Source: Streptomyces fradiae ATCC 10745 = DSM 40063 | Lineage (GTDB): Bacteria > Actinomycetota > Actinomycetes > Streptomycetales > Streptomycetaceae | Assembly: GCF_008704425.1 (NCBI RefSeq) | Contig: NZ_CP023696.1 | Location: 3,272,501 to 3,336,500 of the forward strand | DNA length: 64,000 nucleotides | Direction: 5' to 3' | In this document: piece after piece, positions 41,283 through 52,430 of the stretch | How the letters are laid out: each line of letters begins with the position of its first letter | Numbering within the stretch: the stretch's first letter is position 1 | Notes under the pieces: generated by a model | What the model was told of the DNA's origin: nothing | What the model saw: only the letters and a program-made list of their open reading frames with translations | Databases searched by the model: none | Translations under genes and position numbers: made by a program

Positions 41283-42755
41283 TCACACTCCCAGCTCGGC
41301 GGCGACCCGCCCGGACCGCACGGCCGCGACCAGATCGGCGTGGTCGGCCTCGGTACGGTCCGCGTACGCCACGGCAAACGCGGCGACGGCGGCGTCGAAG
41401 GCGTCGCTCTTGCCGCAGTACGCCGCCACCACCCGCGGATCGGCGCTGTGCGCGTGCGCCCGCGCCAGCAGGGCGCCGGTCATCCGCCCGTAGTCGTCCA
41501 CCTGGTCCGCCGGCAGCACCGCCGGGTCGACGCTGCCCTTCCGGTTGCGGAACTGCCGCACCTGGTACGGCCGCCCCTCCACCGTCGTCCAGCCCAGCAG
41601 GCTGTCGCTGACGACCTGCATCCGCTTCTGGCCCAGCACGACGCGGCGTCCCTCGTGCCCGGCGTCCTCGGCGTCGAACCCGGCTTCCGGCAGGTACGGC
41701 AGGAGCACCGAGGGTCGCGCCTCCTTCACCTGGAGCACCAGCGGCTCGCCCCGGTGGTCCAGGAGCAGCACCACGTACGACCGGGTGCCCACGCTCCCCG
41801 TGCCGACGACCCGGAACGCCACGTCCTGGATGGCGTACCGGGCGAGCAGCGGCAGCCGGTCCGGCGGCAGCGTCGCCAGGTACGGGCCCAGCGCCGAGGC
41901 GACGGCGGCGGCCTCGGCGTCGGACACGCGCGACAGCACGGGCGGGGCGTCCACGAACCGCCGCGAGCCGTTCTCGCACAGCTCCGTCGCCTTCGCGGCG
42001 AAGCGGGCGCTCGTGTTCCGCCGGGCCTTCTCCGACACCCGCTCCAGCGTGCCGAGCAGGTCCCGCGCGTCCGTGTGCGAGACGAGCTCCTCGTCGGCGA
42101 TCGCGTTCCACGCGTCCAGCACCGGCATCCGCGCCAGCAGCCGCATGGTCCGCCGGTAGGCGCCCACGGCGTCGTAGGCGGCCGCGCGGCACACGTCCTC
42201 GTCCGCCCCGGTCTCCCGCCCGGCCAGCACCAGGGAGGTCGCCAGCCGCTTGACGTCCCACTCCCAGGGGCCGAAGACGGTCTCGTCGAAGTCGTTCAGG
42301 TCGATGACCAGCCGGCCGCTCGCGTCCCCGTACAGGCCGAAGTTGGCCGCGTGGGCGTCCCCGCATATCTGCGCGCCCACGCCCGTCACCGGCGTGCCCG
42401 CCAGGTCGTGCGCCATCAGCCCGGCGGCCCCGCGCAGGAACGCGAACGGCGTCGCCGCCATGCGGCCCACCCGTATCGGCGCCAGTGCGGGCACCCGGCC
42501 CCTGCTGGACTCCTCCACGGCGCGCACCGCGTCCGGGCGCCCGGCGCGCAGCGCCACCATGTCGTGGGAGGCGCGCGGCACCCGCTCGCGCAGCGCCTTG
42601 CCGTGCGCCTTGGGCCCCCCGGCGCCGCCGGGTCCGGACGACACCGCGGGGTGCCGTGCGAAGCCCGGCACCACCGGGATCCGCACCCCGGCCGGCACCG
42701 GACCGCCACCCTCACCCGTACGCTGCGCGGGCACCGCGGCCCGGAACTCGTCCAT
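41283..42755 (-). CDS. DUF2252 family protein
   Basis: Protein of 490 residues of the DUF2252 family, whose fold resembles that of protein-kinase-like phosphotransferases. Conserved parts are ICGDAHAANFGLYGD and VIDLNDFDETVFGPWEWDVK, reminiscent of an HGD catalytic loop and a metal-binding Asp, and LQVKEARPSVL. The first 60 residues are Gly/Pro-rich. Function and substrate are unknown. It is a single leftward gene 34 bases upstream of the J-domain gene and might share its transcript. Confidence 0.85.
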   Translation of the reverse strand: MDEFRAAVPAQRTGEGGGPVPAGVRIPVVPGFARHPAVSSGPGGAGGPKAHGKALRERVPRASHDMVALRAGRPDAVRAVEESSRGRVPALAPIRVGRMAATPFAFLRGAAGLMAHDLAGTPVTGVGAQICGDAHAANFGLYGDASGRLVIDLNDFDETVFGPWEWDVKRLATSLVLAGRETGADEDVCRAAAYDAVGAYRRTMRLLARMPVLDAWNAIADEELVSHTDARDLLGTLERVSEKARRNTSARFAAKATELCENGSRRFVDAPPVLSRVSDAEAAAVASALGPYLATLPPDRLPLLARYAIQDVAFRVVGTGSVGTRSYVVLLLDHRGEPLVLQVKEARPSVLLPYLPEAGFDAEDAGHEGRRVVLGQKRMQVVSDSLLGWTTVEGRPYQVRQFRNRKGSVDPAVLPADQVDDYGRMTGALLARAHAHSADPRVVAAYCGKSDAFDAAVAAFAVAYADRTEADHADLVAAVRSGRVAAELGV

Positions 42756-43128
42756 ACGCCCCCCATCACACGATCTCGACCAGATGTGCGACGACCGTAC
42801 CCTTCCGCCCCCCACCCGTCTCCCCCTGTGGACGACCGCCACGGCCCCGCCGCACCACGCGTGCCGGAGCTCCGTCGGTACCGGGGCGTCATGGCCGGAA
42901 CGCCCAACGCCCCCGCGCCTGCGGGCTGCTGGACCGGGCGGCGGCCGTCCCGCCGGGAGCCGGACGACGAACACGTCGGCCGCGTCAGGCACGTGAGGCG
43001 TACCGGGGCAACCGAGGAAGGTCGAGAAAGCGGAGAAGACGCTCGGCGGAAGACCACCCACGGGTCGGCCACTCCACGAGAAAGGGCCCCCACCTGGACT
43101 TCCGTCCTGGTGGAGACCCTGTCTCCTG
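42756..43128. other. Gap between DUF2252 gene and tRNA-Leu
   Basis: 373 bases. Nothing beyond the expected promoter of the leftward DUF2252 gene and the 3' flank of the tRNA gene is recognised. Long open frames on both strands have no protein-like composition. Confidence 0.5.
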
Positions 43129-43215
43129 TGGTGCGCGAGGGGGGAGTTGAACCCCCACGCCCTTGCGGGCACTGGAACCTGAATCCAGCGCGTCTGCCTA
43201 TTCCGCCACCCGCGC
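43129..43215 (-). tRNA. tRNA-Leu (CAG)
   Basis: On the minus strand the gene starts GCGCGGGTGGCGGAATAGGC, has an anticodon stem CTGGA/TCCAG around TTCAGGT (anticodon CAG), a long class II variable arm, a GTTCAA T-loop, and an acceptor end CTCGCGC-A followed by encoded CCA (43129-43131). Length 87 with CCA, normal for leucine tRNA. Confidence 0.95.
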
Positions 43216-43537
43216 ATTTGGGTGTTGCCACCTCGGGCCCCACCTTCTCGGTGCGACCGCCTGGCGACATCAGAAGATTAGCACGTCGCGGGGGGTGGGT
43301 TCACATCCGTTGTTTCGGGGGCCCTCCGGGCGAACAAGGGACGGGGAGGGACACCCCCGAGACACCTCCGACCGCCCCAGGCCCCCGACCGCCCCGCCCA
43401 CCCCCACCGAGCAGCCCCGCACCGCGCACCCCGCACACCCCACACGCCCCGTGCACATCACCGAAGTGGCACCGGATCGCCGGAACCCCCGCGCACCCGG
43501 GCACGGGGAAAGGGCCCGCGGCCACGACGGCAGAGGA

Positions 43538-43589
43538 ACACAGGGACACAGGGACACAGGGGCACAGGGGCACAGGGGCACAGGGGCAC
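43538..43589. repeat. 8-bp tandem array (ACACAGGG/GCACAGGG)
   Basis: Three copies of ACACAGGG (43538-43561) pass directly into three copies of GCACAGGG (43562-43585) and a partial copy. Read backwards it encodes runs of Cys-Pro-Val-Leu, a common source of false genes. Confidence 0.9.
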
Positions 43590-43826
43590 GAGAGGACAGG
43601 AGATGCACGCACGTGGACGGAAGGGCCGCCGAAGGGAGATCGACGGAAGCACCGCGATGTCACCGGGGAGGCCCCGGGGGAGCACCAGGACCGCTCGGGA
43701 GGCATCGCGCCGCGGGGCAGCGGGCATGGACCGGCACGGAACGCACGCCGCGGCCCCGCTCGCCCGGGCCGCGACCCCCGGCCGCCGCCCCCACTCGCCC
43801 CGGCCGTGCCCCGAGTGCGGGACACT

Positions 43827-43884
43827 GTCCACAGGGCGCCTCTACGATCCGTACGGGAGATGTGAGAGGTGACACTTATCCACA
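43827..43884 (+). promoter_or_regulatory. Two DnaA boxes upstream of fhaA
   Basis: CTGTCCACA (43827-43835, one mismatch) and TTATCCACA (43876-43884) lie about 90-145 bases before the fhaA start and could link the cell-wall operon to DnaA, or simply titrate it. Confidence 0.5.
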
Positions 43885-43972
43885 GGGCAGAGAAGGGGAA
43901 CCAGCCGATTTCCCGACGCGTGGATACGATCAGTAAGCAGTACCAGGACGGCAACGACGGAGGAGGTGCCCC

Positions 43973-44845
43973 ATGGGAGTCCTGAAGCGGTTCGAGCAGC
44001 GTCTCGAAGGCCTGGTCAACGGCACCTTCGCCAAGGTCTTCAAGTCCGAGGTCCAGCCTGTCGAGATCGCCGGGGCCCTCCAGCGGGAGTGCGACAACAA
44101 CGCGACGATCTGGAACCGCGAGCGGACCGTCGTCCCCAACGACTTCATCGTCGAGCTGAGCGCACCCGACTACGAGCGCCTCAGCCCGTACTCGGGCCAG
44201 CTCGGCGACGAGTTGGCCGGCCTGGTGCGGGACTACGCCAAGCAGCAGCGGTACACCTTCATGGGTCCCATCAAGGTCCACCTGGAGAAGGCCGAGGACC
44301 TCGACACCGGCCTGTACCGGGTCCGCAGCCGCACGCTCGCCTCCAGTTCCTCGCAGTCGGCCCAGCCCGTCGACGGCGCCCCGCCGGCCGGCCCGCCGCA
44401 CGGAGCGGGCGGCCGCCCCGGAGGGTACGGGTACCCCCCGGCCGGCGCCCCGCCCATGCCCGCCGCCCCGCCGCCGGGCGGCGCCCCCGGCGCGCACCGC
44501 GCGGGTGCGGGCCCCGCCGCGCACCGCCCGCCGGGCGCCTCCGGCCACATGCCGGGCGCCGGCCAGGTGCGGCGCTGGATCGAGATCAACGGCACGCGCC
44601 ACCAGATCTCCCGCCCCACCCTCGTGCTGGGCCGCAGCACCGACGCCGACGTGCGGATCGACGACCCCGGCGTATCGCGCCGCCACTGCGAGATCCGGAC
44701 CGGAACGCCCTCGACGATCCAGGATCTCGGGTCTACCAACGGCATCGTGGTGGACGGGCAGCACACCACCCGCGCTACGCTCCGCGACGGCTCGCGGATC
44801 GTCGTGGGCAGCACCACCATCGTTTACCGGCAAGCCGAAGGGTGA
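43973..44845 (+). CDS. fhaA: FhaA-type protein, DUF3662 and FHA domains
   Basis: Cytoplasmic phosphothreonine-binding adaptor of 290 residues. The N-terminal DUF3662 domain (about 1-118) starts MGVLKRFEQRLEGLVNGTFA. A Pro/Gly/Ala linker with GYGYPPAGAPPMP follows. The C-terminal FHA domain (about 200-285) has LVLGRSTDADVRIDDPGVSR and GSTNG. In mycobacteria FhaA is phosphorylated by PknB and binds the lipid II flippase MviN. It is first in the operon fhaA-fhaB-pstP-rodA-pbpA-pknB. CGGAGGAGG precedes the ATG. Confidence 0.92.
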   Translation: MGVLKRFEQRLEGLVNGTFAKVFKSEVQPVEIAGALQRECDNNATIWNRERTVVPNDFIVELSAPDYERLSPYSGQLGDELAGLVRDYAKQQRYTFMGPIKVHLEKAEDLDTGLYRVRSRTLASSSSQSAQPVDGAPPAGPPHGAGGRPGGYGYPPAGAPPMPAAPPPGGAPGAHRAGAGPAAHRPPGASGHMPGAGQVRRWIEINGTRHQISRPTLVLGRSTDADVRIDDPGVSRRHCEIRTGTPSTIQDLGSTNGIVVDGQHTTRATLRDGSRIVVGSTTIVYRQAEG

Positions 44846-44855
44846 AGCGGGGGCA

Positions 44856-45350
44856 ATGTCAGAGCTGACCCTCACGGTCATGCGGTTGGGTTTCCTCGCC
44901 GTACTGTGGCTGTTCGTCATCGTGGCCGTCCAGGTCATCCGCAGCGACCTGTTCGGCACGCGGGTCACGCAGCGCGGTTCGCGCCGCGAGGGCGGGCGTG
45001 CCCAGCAGGGCGGCCGACAGGCGGCGGCACCGCCGCAGCAGCGCCAGCGCCGCGGCGCCCCGACCAAGCTGGTCGTGTCCGAGGGGACGCTGACCGGCAC
45101 CACGGTCGCGCTCCAGGGGCAGACCATCACCCTGGGCCGGGCCCACGACTCGACCATCGTGCTGGACGACGACTACGCCTCCAGCAGGCATGCCAGGATC
45201 TACCCGGACCGTGACGGCCAGTGGATCGTCGAGGATCTCGGGTCCACGAACGGCACCTATCTCGACCGGACCCGACTCACCACCCCGACCCCGATTCCGC
45301 TGGGCGCGCCGATCCGCATCGGCAAGACCGTCATCGAGCTGCGGAAGTAG
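44856..45350 (+). CDS. fhaB: FhaB-type membrane FHA protein (FipA-like)
   Basis: Protein of 164 residues with an N-terminal transmembrane helix (about 8-28, MRLGFLAVLWLFVIVAVQVI), a basic Gln/Arg-rich linker and a C-terminal FHA domain (ITLGRAHDSTIVLDDDYASS, GSTNGTYLD). It reads phosphothreonine marks set by PknB-type kinases; in mycobacteria the counterpart supports cell division. It starts 11 bases after fhaA. After its stop the run GAGCGAGCGGAGCGAGCGAG precedes pstP. Confidence 0.92.
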   Translation: MSELTLTVMRLGFLAVLWLFVIVAVQVIRSDLFGTRVTQRGSRREGGRAQQGGRQAAAPPQQRQRRGAPTKLVVSEGTLTGTTVALQGQTITLGRAHDSTIVLDDDYASSRHARIYPDRDGQWIVEDLGSTNGTYLDRTRLTTPTPIPLGAPIRIGKTVIELRK

Positions 45351-45431
45351 TACGACAATGAGCGAGCGGAGCGAGCGAGCCGCAGCGGTCCCAGGGGACC
45401 GGGGAGGGCTCCCGACCGGAGGGTGGGCAGT

Positions 45432-46973
45432 GTGGCTCGAGACCGGCTTTACCCCGGGGCAGAGTCGACGGGGCAGGTGCGCATGAGCCTGTCACTGCGC
45501 TTCGCCGCCGGGTCGCACAAAGGGATGATCCGCGAGGGCAACGAGGACTCCGGATACGCCGGCCCCCGCCTGCTCGCGATCGCCGACGGCATGGGCGGCC
45601 AGGCCGCGGGCGAGGTCGCGTCCTCCGAGGTCATCTCCGCGCTCGTCACGCTCGACGACGACGTCCCCGGCTCCGACATCCTCACCTCGCTCGGCACGGC
45701 GGTGCAGCGCGCCAACGACCAGCTCCGGATGATGGTCGAGGAGGACCCCCAGCTCGAGGGCATGGGGACCACCCTGACCGCGCTGCTGTGGACCGGCCAG
45801 CGGCTCGGCCTCGTCCACGTCGGCGACTCCCGCGCGTACCTCCTGCGCGACGGCGTCCTCACTCAGATCACCCAGGACCACACCTGGGTCCAGCGGCTGG
45901 TCGACGAGGGCCGGATCACCGAGGAGGAGGCCACCACCCACCCGCAGCGCTCCCTGCTGATGCGCGCGCTCGGCAGCGGCGACCACGTCGAGCCGGACCT
46001 GTCGATCCGCGAGGTCCGCGCCGGCGACCGGTACCTGATCTGCTCCGACGGCCTGTCCGGCGTGGTCTCCCACCAGACGATGGAGGAGACGCTCGCCGCC
46101 TACCAGGAGCCGCAGCAGACCGTGCAGGAGCTGATCCAGCTCGCCCTGCGCGGCGGCGGCCCCGACAACATCACGGTGATCGTCGCGGATGTCCTCGACG
46201 TCGACGGCGGCGACGGTCCGGCCGGGCGGCTCAGCGACACCCCGGTCGTCGTGGGCGCGGTGGCCGAGAGCCAGCCGCTGCTCAACGACGGCGGTGCCAT
46301 GCAGACCCCGGCGGGCCGCGCGTCCGGCCTGGGCCGCTCCGGGCAGCCCCCGGCGGGCGGCTTCGGCCCGCCCGGCAGCGGCGACGACCTCGGCTACGGC
46401 GGCATGCCCCCCGAGGACGGCGGCTACGGCACGTACAGCGAGCGGGACCTCAGAAAGCCGCGCGGCGCCGGGCGCAGATGGTTCAAGCGGATCTTCTTCA
46501 CCCTGCTGGTGCTCGCCCTCGTCGGCGCCGGCGCGTACGGCGGCTGGCGCTGGACGCAGACCCAGTACTTCGTCGGGGCGAACGACGGCCATGTCGCGCT
46601 GTACCGCGGCATCAGCCAGGACCTGGCCTGGGTCTCGCTGTCGAAGGTCGAGAAGGACCACCCCGACATCGAACTCAAGTACCTCCCCTCCTACCAGCAG
46701 AGGCAGGTCGAGGAGACCATCGCCGGCAGCAGCCTCGCCAAGGCGGAGGCCAAGATCAGGGAGCTGGGCGCCCAGGCGACCGCCTGCCGCAAGCAGGAGG
46801 AGGCCCGCGCGGCCGCCGCCGCCCGCCCGTCGGCGCCGCCCAGCGAGGAGCAGGCGGGCGGCACCGCCGGCTCCACCAAGCCCAAGCCCACGCCCACCAC
46901 AGCCGTTCCCTCCCCGGGCCCCACCCTCACGGAGGACGAGAAGAGGCTGGCCTCGAACTGCGGCAAGCAGTAA
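45432..46973 (+). CDS. pstP: PP2C-type Ser/Thr protein phosphatase PstP
   Basis: Membrane phosphatase that reverses PknA/PknB phosphorylation. The catalytic domain (about 20-260) has all PP2C metal motifs: REGNEDSG, ADGMGGQAAGE, HVGDSRAYL, SDGLSG and GPDNITVIVADV. One transmembrane helix (about 350-370, FFTLLVLALVGAGAYGGW) leads to an outer domain of about 145 residues with a Pro/Thr-rich end. The GTG at 45432 is chosen for the GGAGG nine bases upstream, giving 513 residues. An ATG at 45483 (MSLSLRF) is the common alternative and would remove a non-conserved leader of 17 residues. It is third in the operon. Confidence 0.92.
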   Translation: MARDRLYPGAESTGQVRMSLSLRFAAGSHKGMIREGNEDSGYAGPRLLAIADGMGGQAAGEVASSEVISALVTLDDDVPGSDILTSLGTAVQRANDQLRMMVEEDPQLEGMGTTLTALLWTGQRLGLVHVGDSRAYLLRDGVLTQITQDHTWVQRLVDEGRITEEEATTHPQRSLLMRALGSGDHVEPDLSIREVRAGDRYLICSDGLSGVVSHQTMEETLAAYQEPQQTVQELIQLALRGGGPDNITVIVADVLDVDGGDGPAGRLSDTPVVVGAVAESQPLLNDGGAMQTPAGRASGLGRSGQPPAGGFGPPGSGDDLGYGGMPPEDGGYGTYSERDLRKPRGAGRRWFKRIFFTLLVLALVGAGAYGGWRWTQTQYFVGANDGHVALYRGISQDLAWVSLSKVEKDHPDIELKYLPSYQQRQVEETIAGSSLAKAEAKIRELGAQATACRKQEEARAAAAARPSAPPSEEQAGGTAGSTKPKPTPTTAVPSPGPTLTEDEKRLASNCGKQ

Positions 46974-47001
46974 GCACCCGTAGGGGGGCCTTTCCACCAC
47001 C

Positions 47002-48444
47002 ATGAGCGTTGTCACCAACACGACCACGATCGGCGCGATCGACGCGCCGAGCCGCCGCAACACCGAGCTGATGCTGCTCGGGTTCGCCGTGGCGATCCCG
47101 GTCTTCGCGTATCTGAACGTGGGCCTCGCCCTCGACGGCGAGATCCCGGCGGGCATGCTCGGCTACGGCCTGGGCCTCGCCCTCCTCGCGGGCATCGCGC
47201 ACCTGCTGGTGCGCCGGTTCGCCAAGTACGCCGACCCGCTGCTGCTGCCGCTGGCGACGCTGCTGAACGGCCTGGGCCTGGTGCTGATCTGGCGCCTGGA
47301 CCAGTCGCCGCGGCTGATCGCCGACTCGATGCGCCGCTACGGCACCCACAGCGGCGACGCCCCGCAGCAGCTGATGTACTCCGCGATCGGCGTGGCCCTG
47401 TTCCTGCTGGTGCTGGTGTTCCTCAAGGACCACCGCGTGCTCCAGCGCTACACGTACATCTCCATGGTCGTGGCGATCGTGCTGCTGCTGCTGCCGCTCG
47501 TTCCGGGGCTCGGCGCGGACGTCTTCGGCGCCAAGATCTGGATCCGGGTCGGCCCGTTCTCCATCCAGCCCGGTGAGTTCGCCAAGATCGTCCTGGCGGT
47601 GTTCTTCGCCGGGTACCTGATGGTCAAGCGCGACGCGCTCGCCCTGGCCAGCCGCCGCTTCATGGGCCTCTACCTGCCCCGCGGGCGGGACCTCGGCCCG
47701 ATCCTCACCATCTGGGCGCTGAGCCTCGCCATCCTGGTCCTGGAGAACGACCTCGGCACCTCGCTGCTGTTCTTCGGCATGTTCGTCATCCTGCTCTACG
47801 TGGCGACGGAGCGGACGAGCTGGATCGTCATGGGCCTGCTGATGGCCGTCGGCGGCGCGGTGGCGGTCGGCTCCTTCGCCACGCACGTGCAGTCCCGTGT
47901 GGCCGCCTGGCTCGACCCGTTCGAGTGCCTGAAGACGGCTCCCCCGGACACCAACATGGCGTGGGCCTGCGACCAGATGACCCAGGTCCTCATGTCGTTC
48001 GGCTCCGGCGGCACGGTCGGCACCGGCCTCGGGCAGGGCAACTCCGACCTGATCAACTTCGCCGTCAACTCCGACTTCATCTTCGCCACCGTCGGCGAGG
48101 AGCTCGGGCTGGCCGGCGCCATGGCCTTCATCCTCGTGTACGGCCTGATCGTCGAGCGCGGCCTGCGCACGGCCCTCGCGGCGCGCGACCCCTTCGGCAA
48201 GCTGCTCGCGTGCGGTCTGTCCGGGGCCTTCGCGCTCCAGGTCTTCGTCGTCGCCGGCGGTGTGATGGGCCTCATCCCGCTGACCGGTATGACGATGCCG
48301 TTCCTCGCGTACGGCGGTTCGTCGGTGATCGCCAACTGGGCCCTGATCGCCATCCTGCTGCGGATCAGCGACACCGCGCGCCGCCCGGCGCCCGCCCCCG
48401 CCCCCAGCCCCGACGCCGAGATGACCCAGGTGGTCCGCCCGTGA
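47002..48444 (+). CDS. rodA: RodA/FtsW family (SEDS) peptidoglycan polymerase
   Basis: Polytopic SEDS glycosyltransferase of 480 residues that polymerises lipid II together with the class B PBP encoded next. Conserved parts are WIRVGPFSIQPGEFAKI, ENDLGTSLLFFGMF, VNSDFIFATVGEELGLAG and LTGMTMPFLAYGGSS, covering the catalytic loop and core helices. The cytosolic N- and C-terminal tails are short. GGGGGG lies 16 bases upstream of the ATG. The stop overlaps the pbpA start (GTGA), matching the one-to-one RodA-PBP complex. Confidence 0.94.
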   Translation: MSVVTNTTTIGAIDAPSRRNTELMLLGFAVAIPVFAYLNVGLALDGEIPAGMLGYGLGLALLAGIAHLLVRRFAKYADPLLLPLATLLNGLGLVLIWRLDQSPRLIADSMRRYGTHSGDAPQQLMYSAIGVALFLLVLVFLKDHRVLQRYTYISMVVAIVLLLLPLVPGLGADVFGAKIWIRVGPFSIQPGEFAKIVLAVFFAGYLMVKRDALALASRRFMGLYLPRGRDLGPILTIWALSLAILVLENDLGTSLLFFGMFVILLYVATERTSWIVMGLLMAVGGAVAVGSFATHVQSRVAAWLDPFECLKTAPPDTNMAWACDQMTQVLMSFGSGGTVGTGLGQGNSDLINFAVNSDFIFATVGEELGLAGAMAFILVYGLIVERGLRTALAARDPFGKLLACGLSGAFALQVFVVAGGVMGLIPLTGMTMPFLAYGGSSVIANWALIAILLRISDTARRPAPAPAPSPDAEMTQVVRP

Positions 48445-49901
48445 ACAAGCCCCTGCGCCATATCGCGATCTTCTGCGGCCTGCTCGTCTTCGCCCTGCTC
48501 CTGAGGGACAACTGGCTGCAGTTCGTCCGCGCCGACGAGCTGAACACCCACGAGCGCAACAGGCGCGTGACGATCGAGCGGTACGCCTCCGTCCGCGGCG
48601 ACATCATCGTGGACGGCAAGCCGATCACCGGCTCCGTCGACTCGAAGGACCCGCTGTACCAGTACAAGCGGACCTACGTCGACGGCCCCATGTGGGCCCC
48701 GGTCACCGGGTACGCCTCCCAGGCGTACGGCTCGAACCAGCTCGAGAAGCTCAACGACTCGATACTCACCGGCAACGACGACCGGCTGTTCTTCGACCGC
48801 ACGCTCTCGATGTTCACCGGCGAGCAGAAGAAGGGCGGCGACGTCGTCACCACCCTCAACGGCGCCGCGCAGAAGGCCGCCTTCGAGGGCCTCGGCAAGA
48901 AGAAGGGCGCCGTCGCGGCGATCGACCCGCAGACCGGCAGGATCCTCGCACTGGCCTCCACCCCCTCGTACGACCCGAGCAGCTTCGCCGGCTACTCCGG
49001 CAAGGACGAGAAGGCCTGGGTCGCGCTGGAGAAGGACAAGGACAAGCCGAAGCTGAACCGCGCGCTGCGCGAGATCTACCCGCCCGGCTCCACGTTCAAG
49101 GTCGTCACCGCCGCCGCCGCCCTCGAGAACGGCGTCATCAAGGACATCAACGCGCCGACGGACACGCCGGAGCCGTACAAGCTCCCGCTGTCGACCGTGC
49201 CGATGAAGAACCACGCCGGCGGCTGCGAGAACGCCTCCCTGAACTACGCGATGGAGGTCTCCTGCAACTCCGTCTTCGCGAAGCTCGGTGACGAGGTCGG
49301 CCGCGACAAGATGGTCGAGATGGCGGAGAAGTTCGGCTTCAACAACCCGGAGGTCGACACCCCGGTCCGCGCCGCCGCCTCCGTCTACGACAAGAAGATG
49401 GACCGGGGCGGCAACGCCCTCTCGTCCATCGGCCAGTTCAACACCGCGACCACGCCGCTCCAGATGGCCATGGTCACCGCGGCCATCGCCAACGACGGCA
49501 AGCTGATGAAGCCGTACATGGTGGACCAGCTCGTCGCTCCGAACCTGGACGTCATCGAGAAGCACGAGCCGGAGGAGATGAGCCGCCCGATGTCGCCGGA
49601 GACGGCGCAGCTCGTCCAGAAGATGATGGAGAACGTCGTCGAGAAGGGCACCGGCTCCAAGGCCAAGATCCGCGACGTCACCGTCGGCGGCAAGACGGGT
49701 ACGGCGCAGCACGGCGAGAAGAACAAGGCTCGCCCGTACGCGTGGTTCATCTCCTACGCCAAGACCGACAGCGGCTCCCCCGTCGCCGTCGCCGTGGTCG
49801 TCGAGGACTCCGACGCGACCCGCGACGACATCAGTGGTGGCGGCCTGGCCGCGCCCATCGCGCGCCAGGTCATGAAGGCGGTGCTGGACAGCCGCAAGTG
49901 A
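48441..49901 (+). CDS. pbpA: Class B penicillin-binding protein PbpA
   Basis: Transpeptidase of 486 residues that crosslinks peptidoglycan made by RodA. It has one N-terminal membrane anchor (HIAIFCGLLVFALLL), a pedestal domain (RGDIIVDGKPITGS) and a penicillin-binding domain with the three active-site motifs STFK (Ser217), SCN (274-276) and KTGTA (418-422). The GTG overlaps the rodA stop. Length agrees with mycobacterial PbpA. Cys275 within SCN and Cys234-region residues (GGCENAS) are also seen. Confidence 0.95.
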   Translation: MNKPLRHIAIFCGLLVFALLLRDNWLQFVRADELNTHERNRRVTIERYASVRGDIIVDGKPITGSVDSKDPLYQYKRTYVDGPMWAPVTGYASQAYGSNQLEKLNDSILTGNDDRLFFDRTLSMFTGEQKKGGDVVTTLNGAAQKAAFEGLGKKKGAVAAIDPQTGRILALASTPSYDPSSFAGYSGKDEKAWVALEKDKDKPKLNRALREIYPPGSTFKVVTAAAALENGVIKDINAPTDTPEPYKLPLSTVPMKNHAGGCENASLNYAMEVSCNSVFAKLGDEVGRDKMVEMAEKFGFNNPEVDTPVRAAASVYDKKMDRGGNALSSIGQFNTATTPLQMAMVTAAIANDGKLMKPYMVDQLVAPNLDVIEKHEPEEMSRPMSPETAQLVQKMMENVVEKGTGSKAKIRDVTVGGKTGTAQHGEKNKARPYAWFISYAKTDSGSPVAVAVVVEDSDATRDDISGGGLAAPIARQVMKAVLDSRK

Positions 49902-50046
49902 CGGCGAAGCCTGTGTACCGGTCCCGTATCAGCTTCCGGTCCCGGCCGGATCGGCTCGCCCTGGCCGGTAGCCTTTGCGCGGACAGCACACCGCCGGACC
50001 AGACACACGGTTGCGGCCGGGACTGACGGAGAGGGCTGGAACAGTT

Positions 50047-52095
<2,049 letters not shown>

Positions 52096-52113
52096 CCGCC
52101 CTTCGCGGCCCTC

Positions 52114-52151
52114 GGAAGGCCCGGCATCTCCTCGGAGGCGCCGGGCCTTCC
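52114..52151 (+). terminator. 12-bp hairpin ending the pknB operon
   Basis: GGAAGGCCCGGC (52114-52125) and GCCGGGCCTTCC (52140-52151) are perfect complements; the 14-base loop can form a small CTCC/GGAG stem. It starts 19 bases after pknB. Confidence 0.85.
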
Positions 52152-52210
52152 GCGTGCCCGGGCGGGGCCGTTCCGGGGGAGAGTGCGGGCTCTGGGTCCT
52201 TCGGCCGGAC

Positions 52211-52330
52211 CGGGCCCTGCGCGGAGCCGGACGGGCCGGGTGGGCCGCGCCGGGCCCTGGGCGGAGCCGGACGGGCCGTGTGGGCCGCGCCGGGCCCTGG
52301 GCGGAGCCGGACGGGCCGGGTGGGCCGGGC
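52211..52330. repeat. Three 40-bp tandem repeats
   Basis: Units 52211-52250, 52251-52290 and 52291-52330 begin CGGGCCCTGSGCGGAGCCGG and end GGGCCGCGC, differing at only a few positions in all. They lie between convergent genes. Confidence 0.88.
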
Positions 52331-52430
52331 CGGGGGCGGGCGGGGCGCGCCGGGCGCGGGGCTTCGCGGCGGGGCATGGCCCGGCCCCCCAGGGCCCGGG
52401 GGGCACGGCGGCCGTCGGCAGGGGGCGGCG

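Larger units (their letters stand above)
43216..43972. other. Long gap upstream of the fhaA operon
   Basis: 757 bases with no credible gene; the open frames are repeat-derived (Cys/Pro or Gly/Thr/His-rich). It holds the 8-bp array (43538-43589), DnaA boxes (43827-43884) and, near the end, TACGAT at 43925-43930 as a possible -10 box for the fha-pstP-rodA-pbpA-pknB operon. Confidence 0.55.
52096..52430. other. Convergent gap between pknB and srtE2
   Basis: 335 bases, no gene. It holds the pknB terminator (52114-52151), three 40-bp repeats (52211-52330) and a G-rich run. Confidence 0.6.

Noticed and set aside
43538..43589. Possible CRISPR-like array
   Set aside because: Units are 8 bases with no spacers, hence simple tandem repeats. 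The same holds for the arrays at 15187, 19004 and 52211.
43301..45157. Minus-strand open frame with Cys-Pro-Val-Leu runs
   Set aside because: The runs come from the 8-bp repeat at 43538-43589 read backwards, and the rest is antisense to fhaA/fhaB.
45358..45486. 42-residue frame (MSERSERAAAVPGD...) between fhaB and pstP
   Set aside because: It overlaps the pstP start, has no ribosome site, and begins in the GAGCGAGCGGAGCGAGCGAG run that is common between actinobacterial genes.
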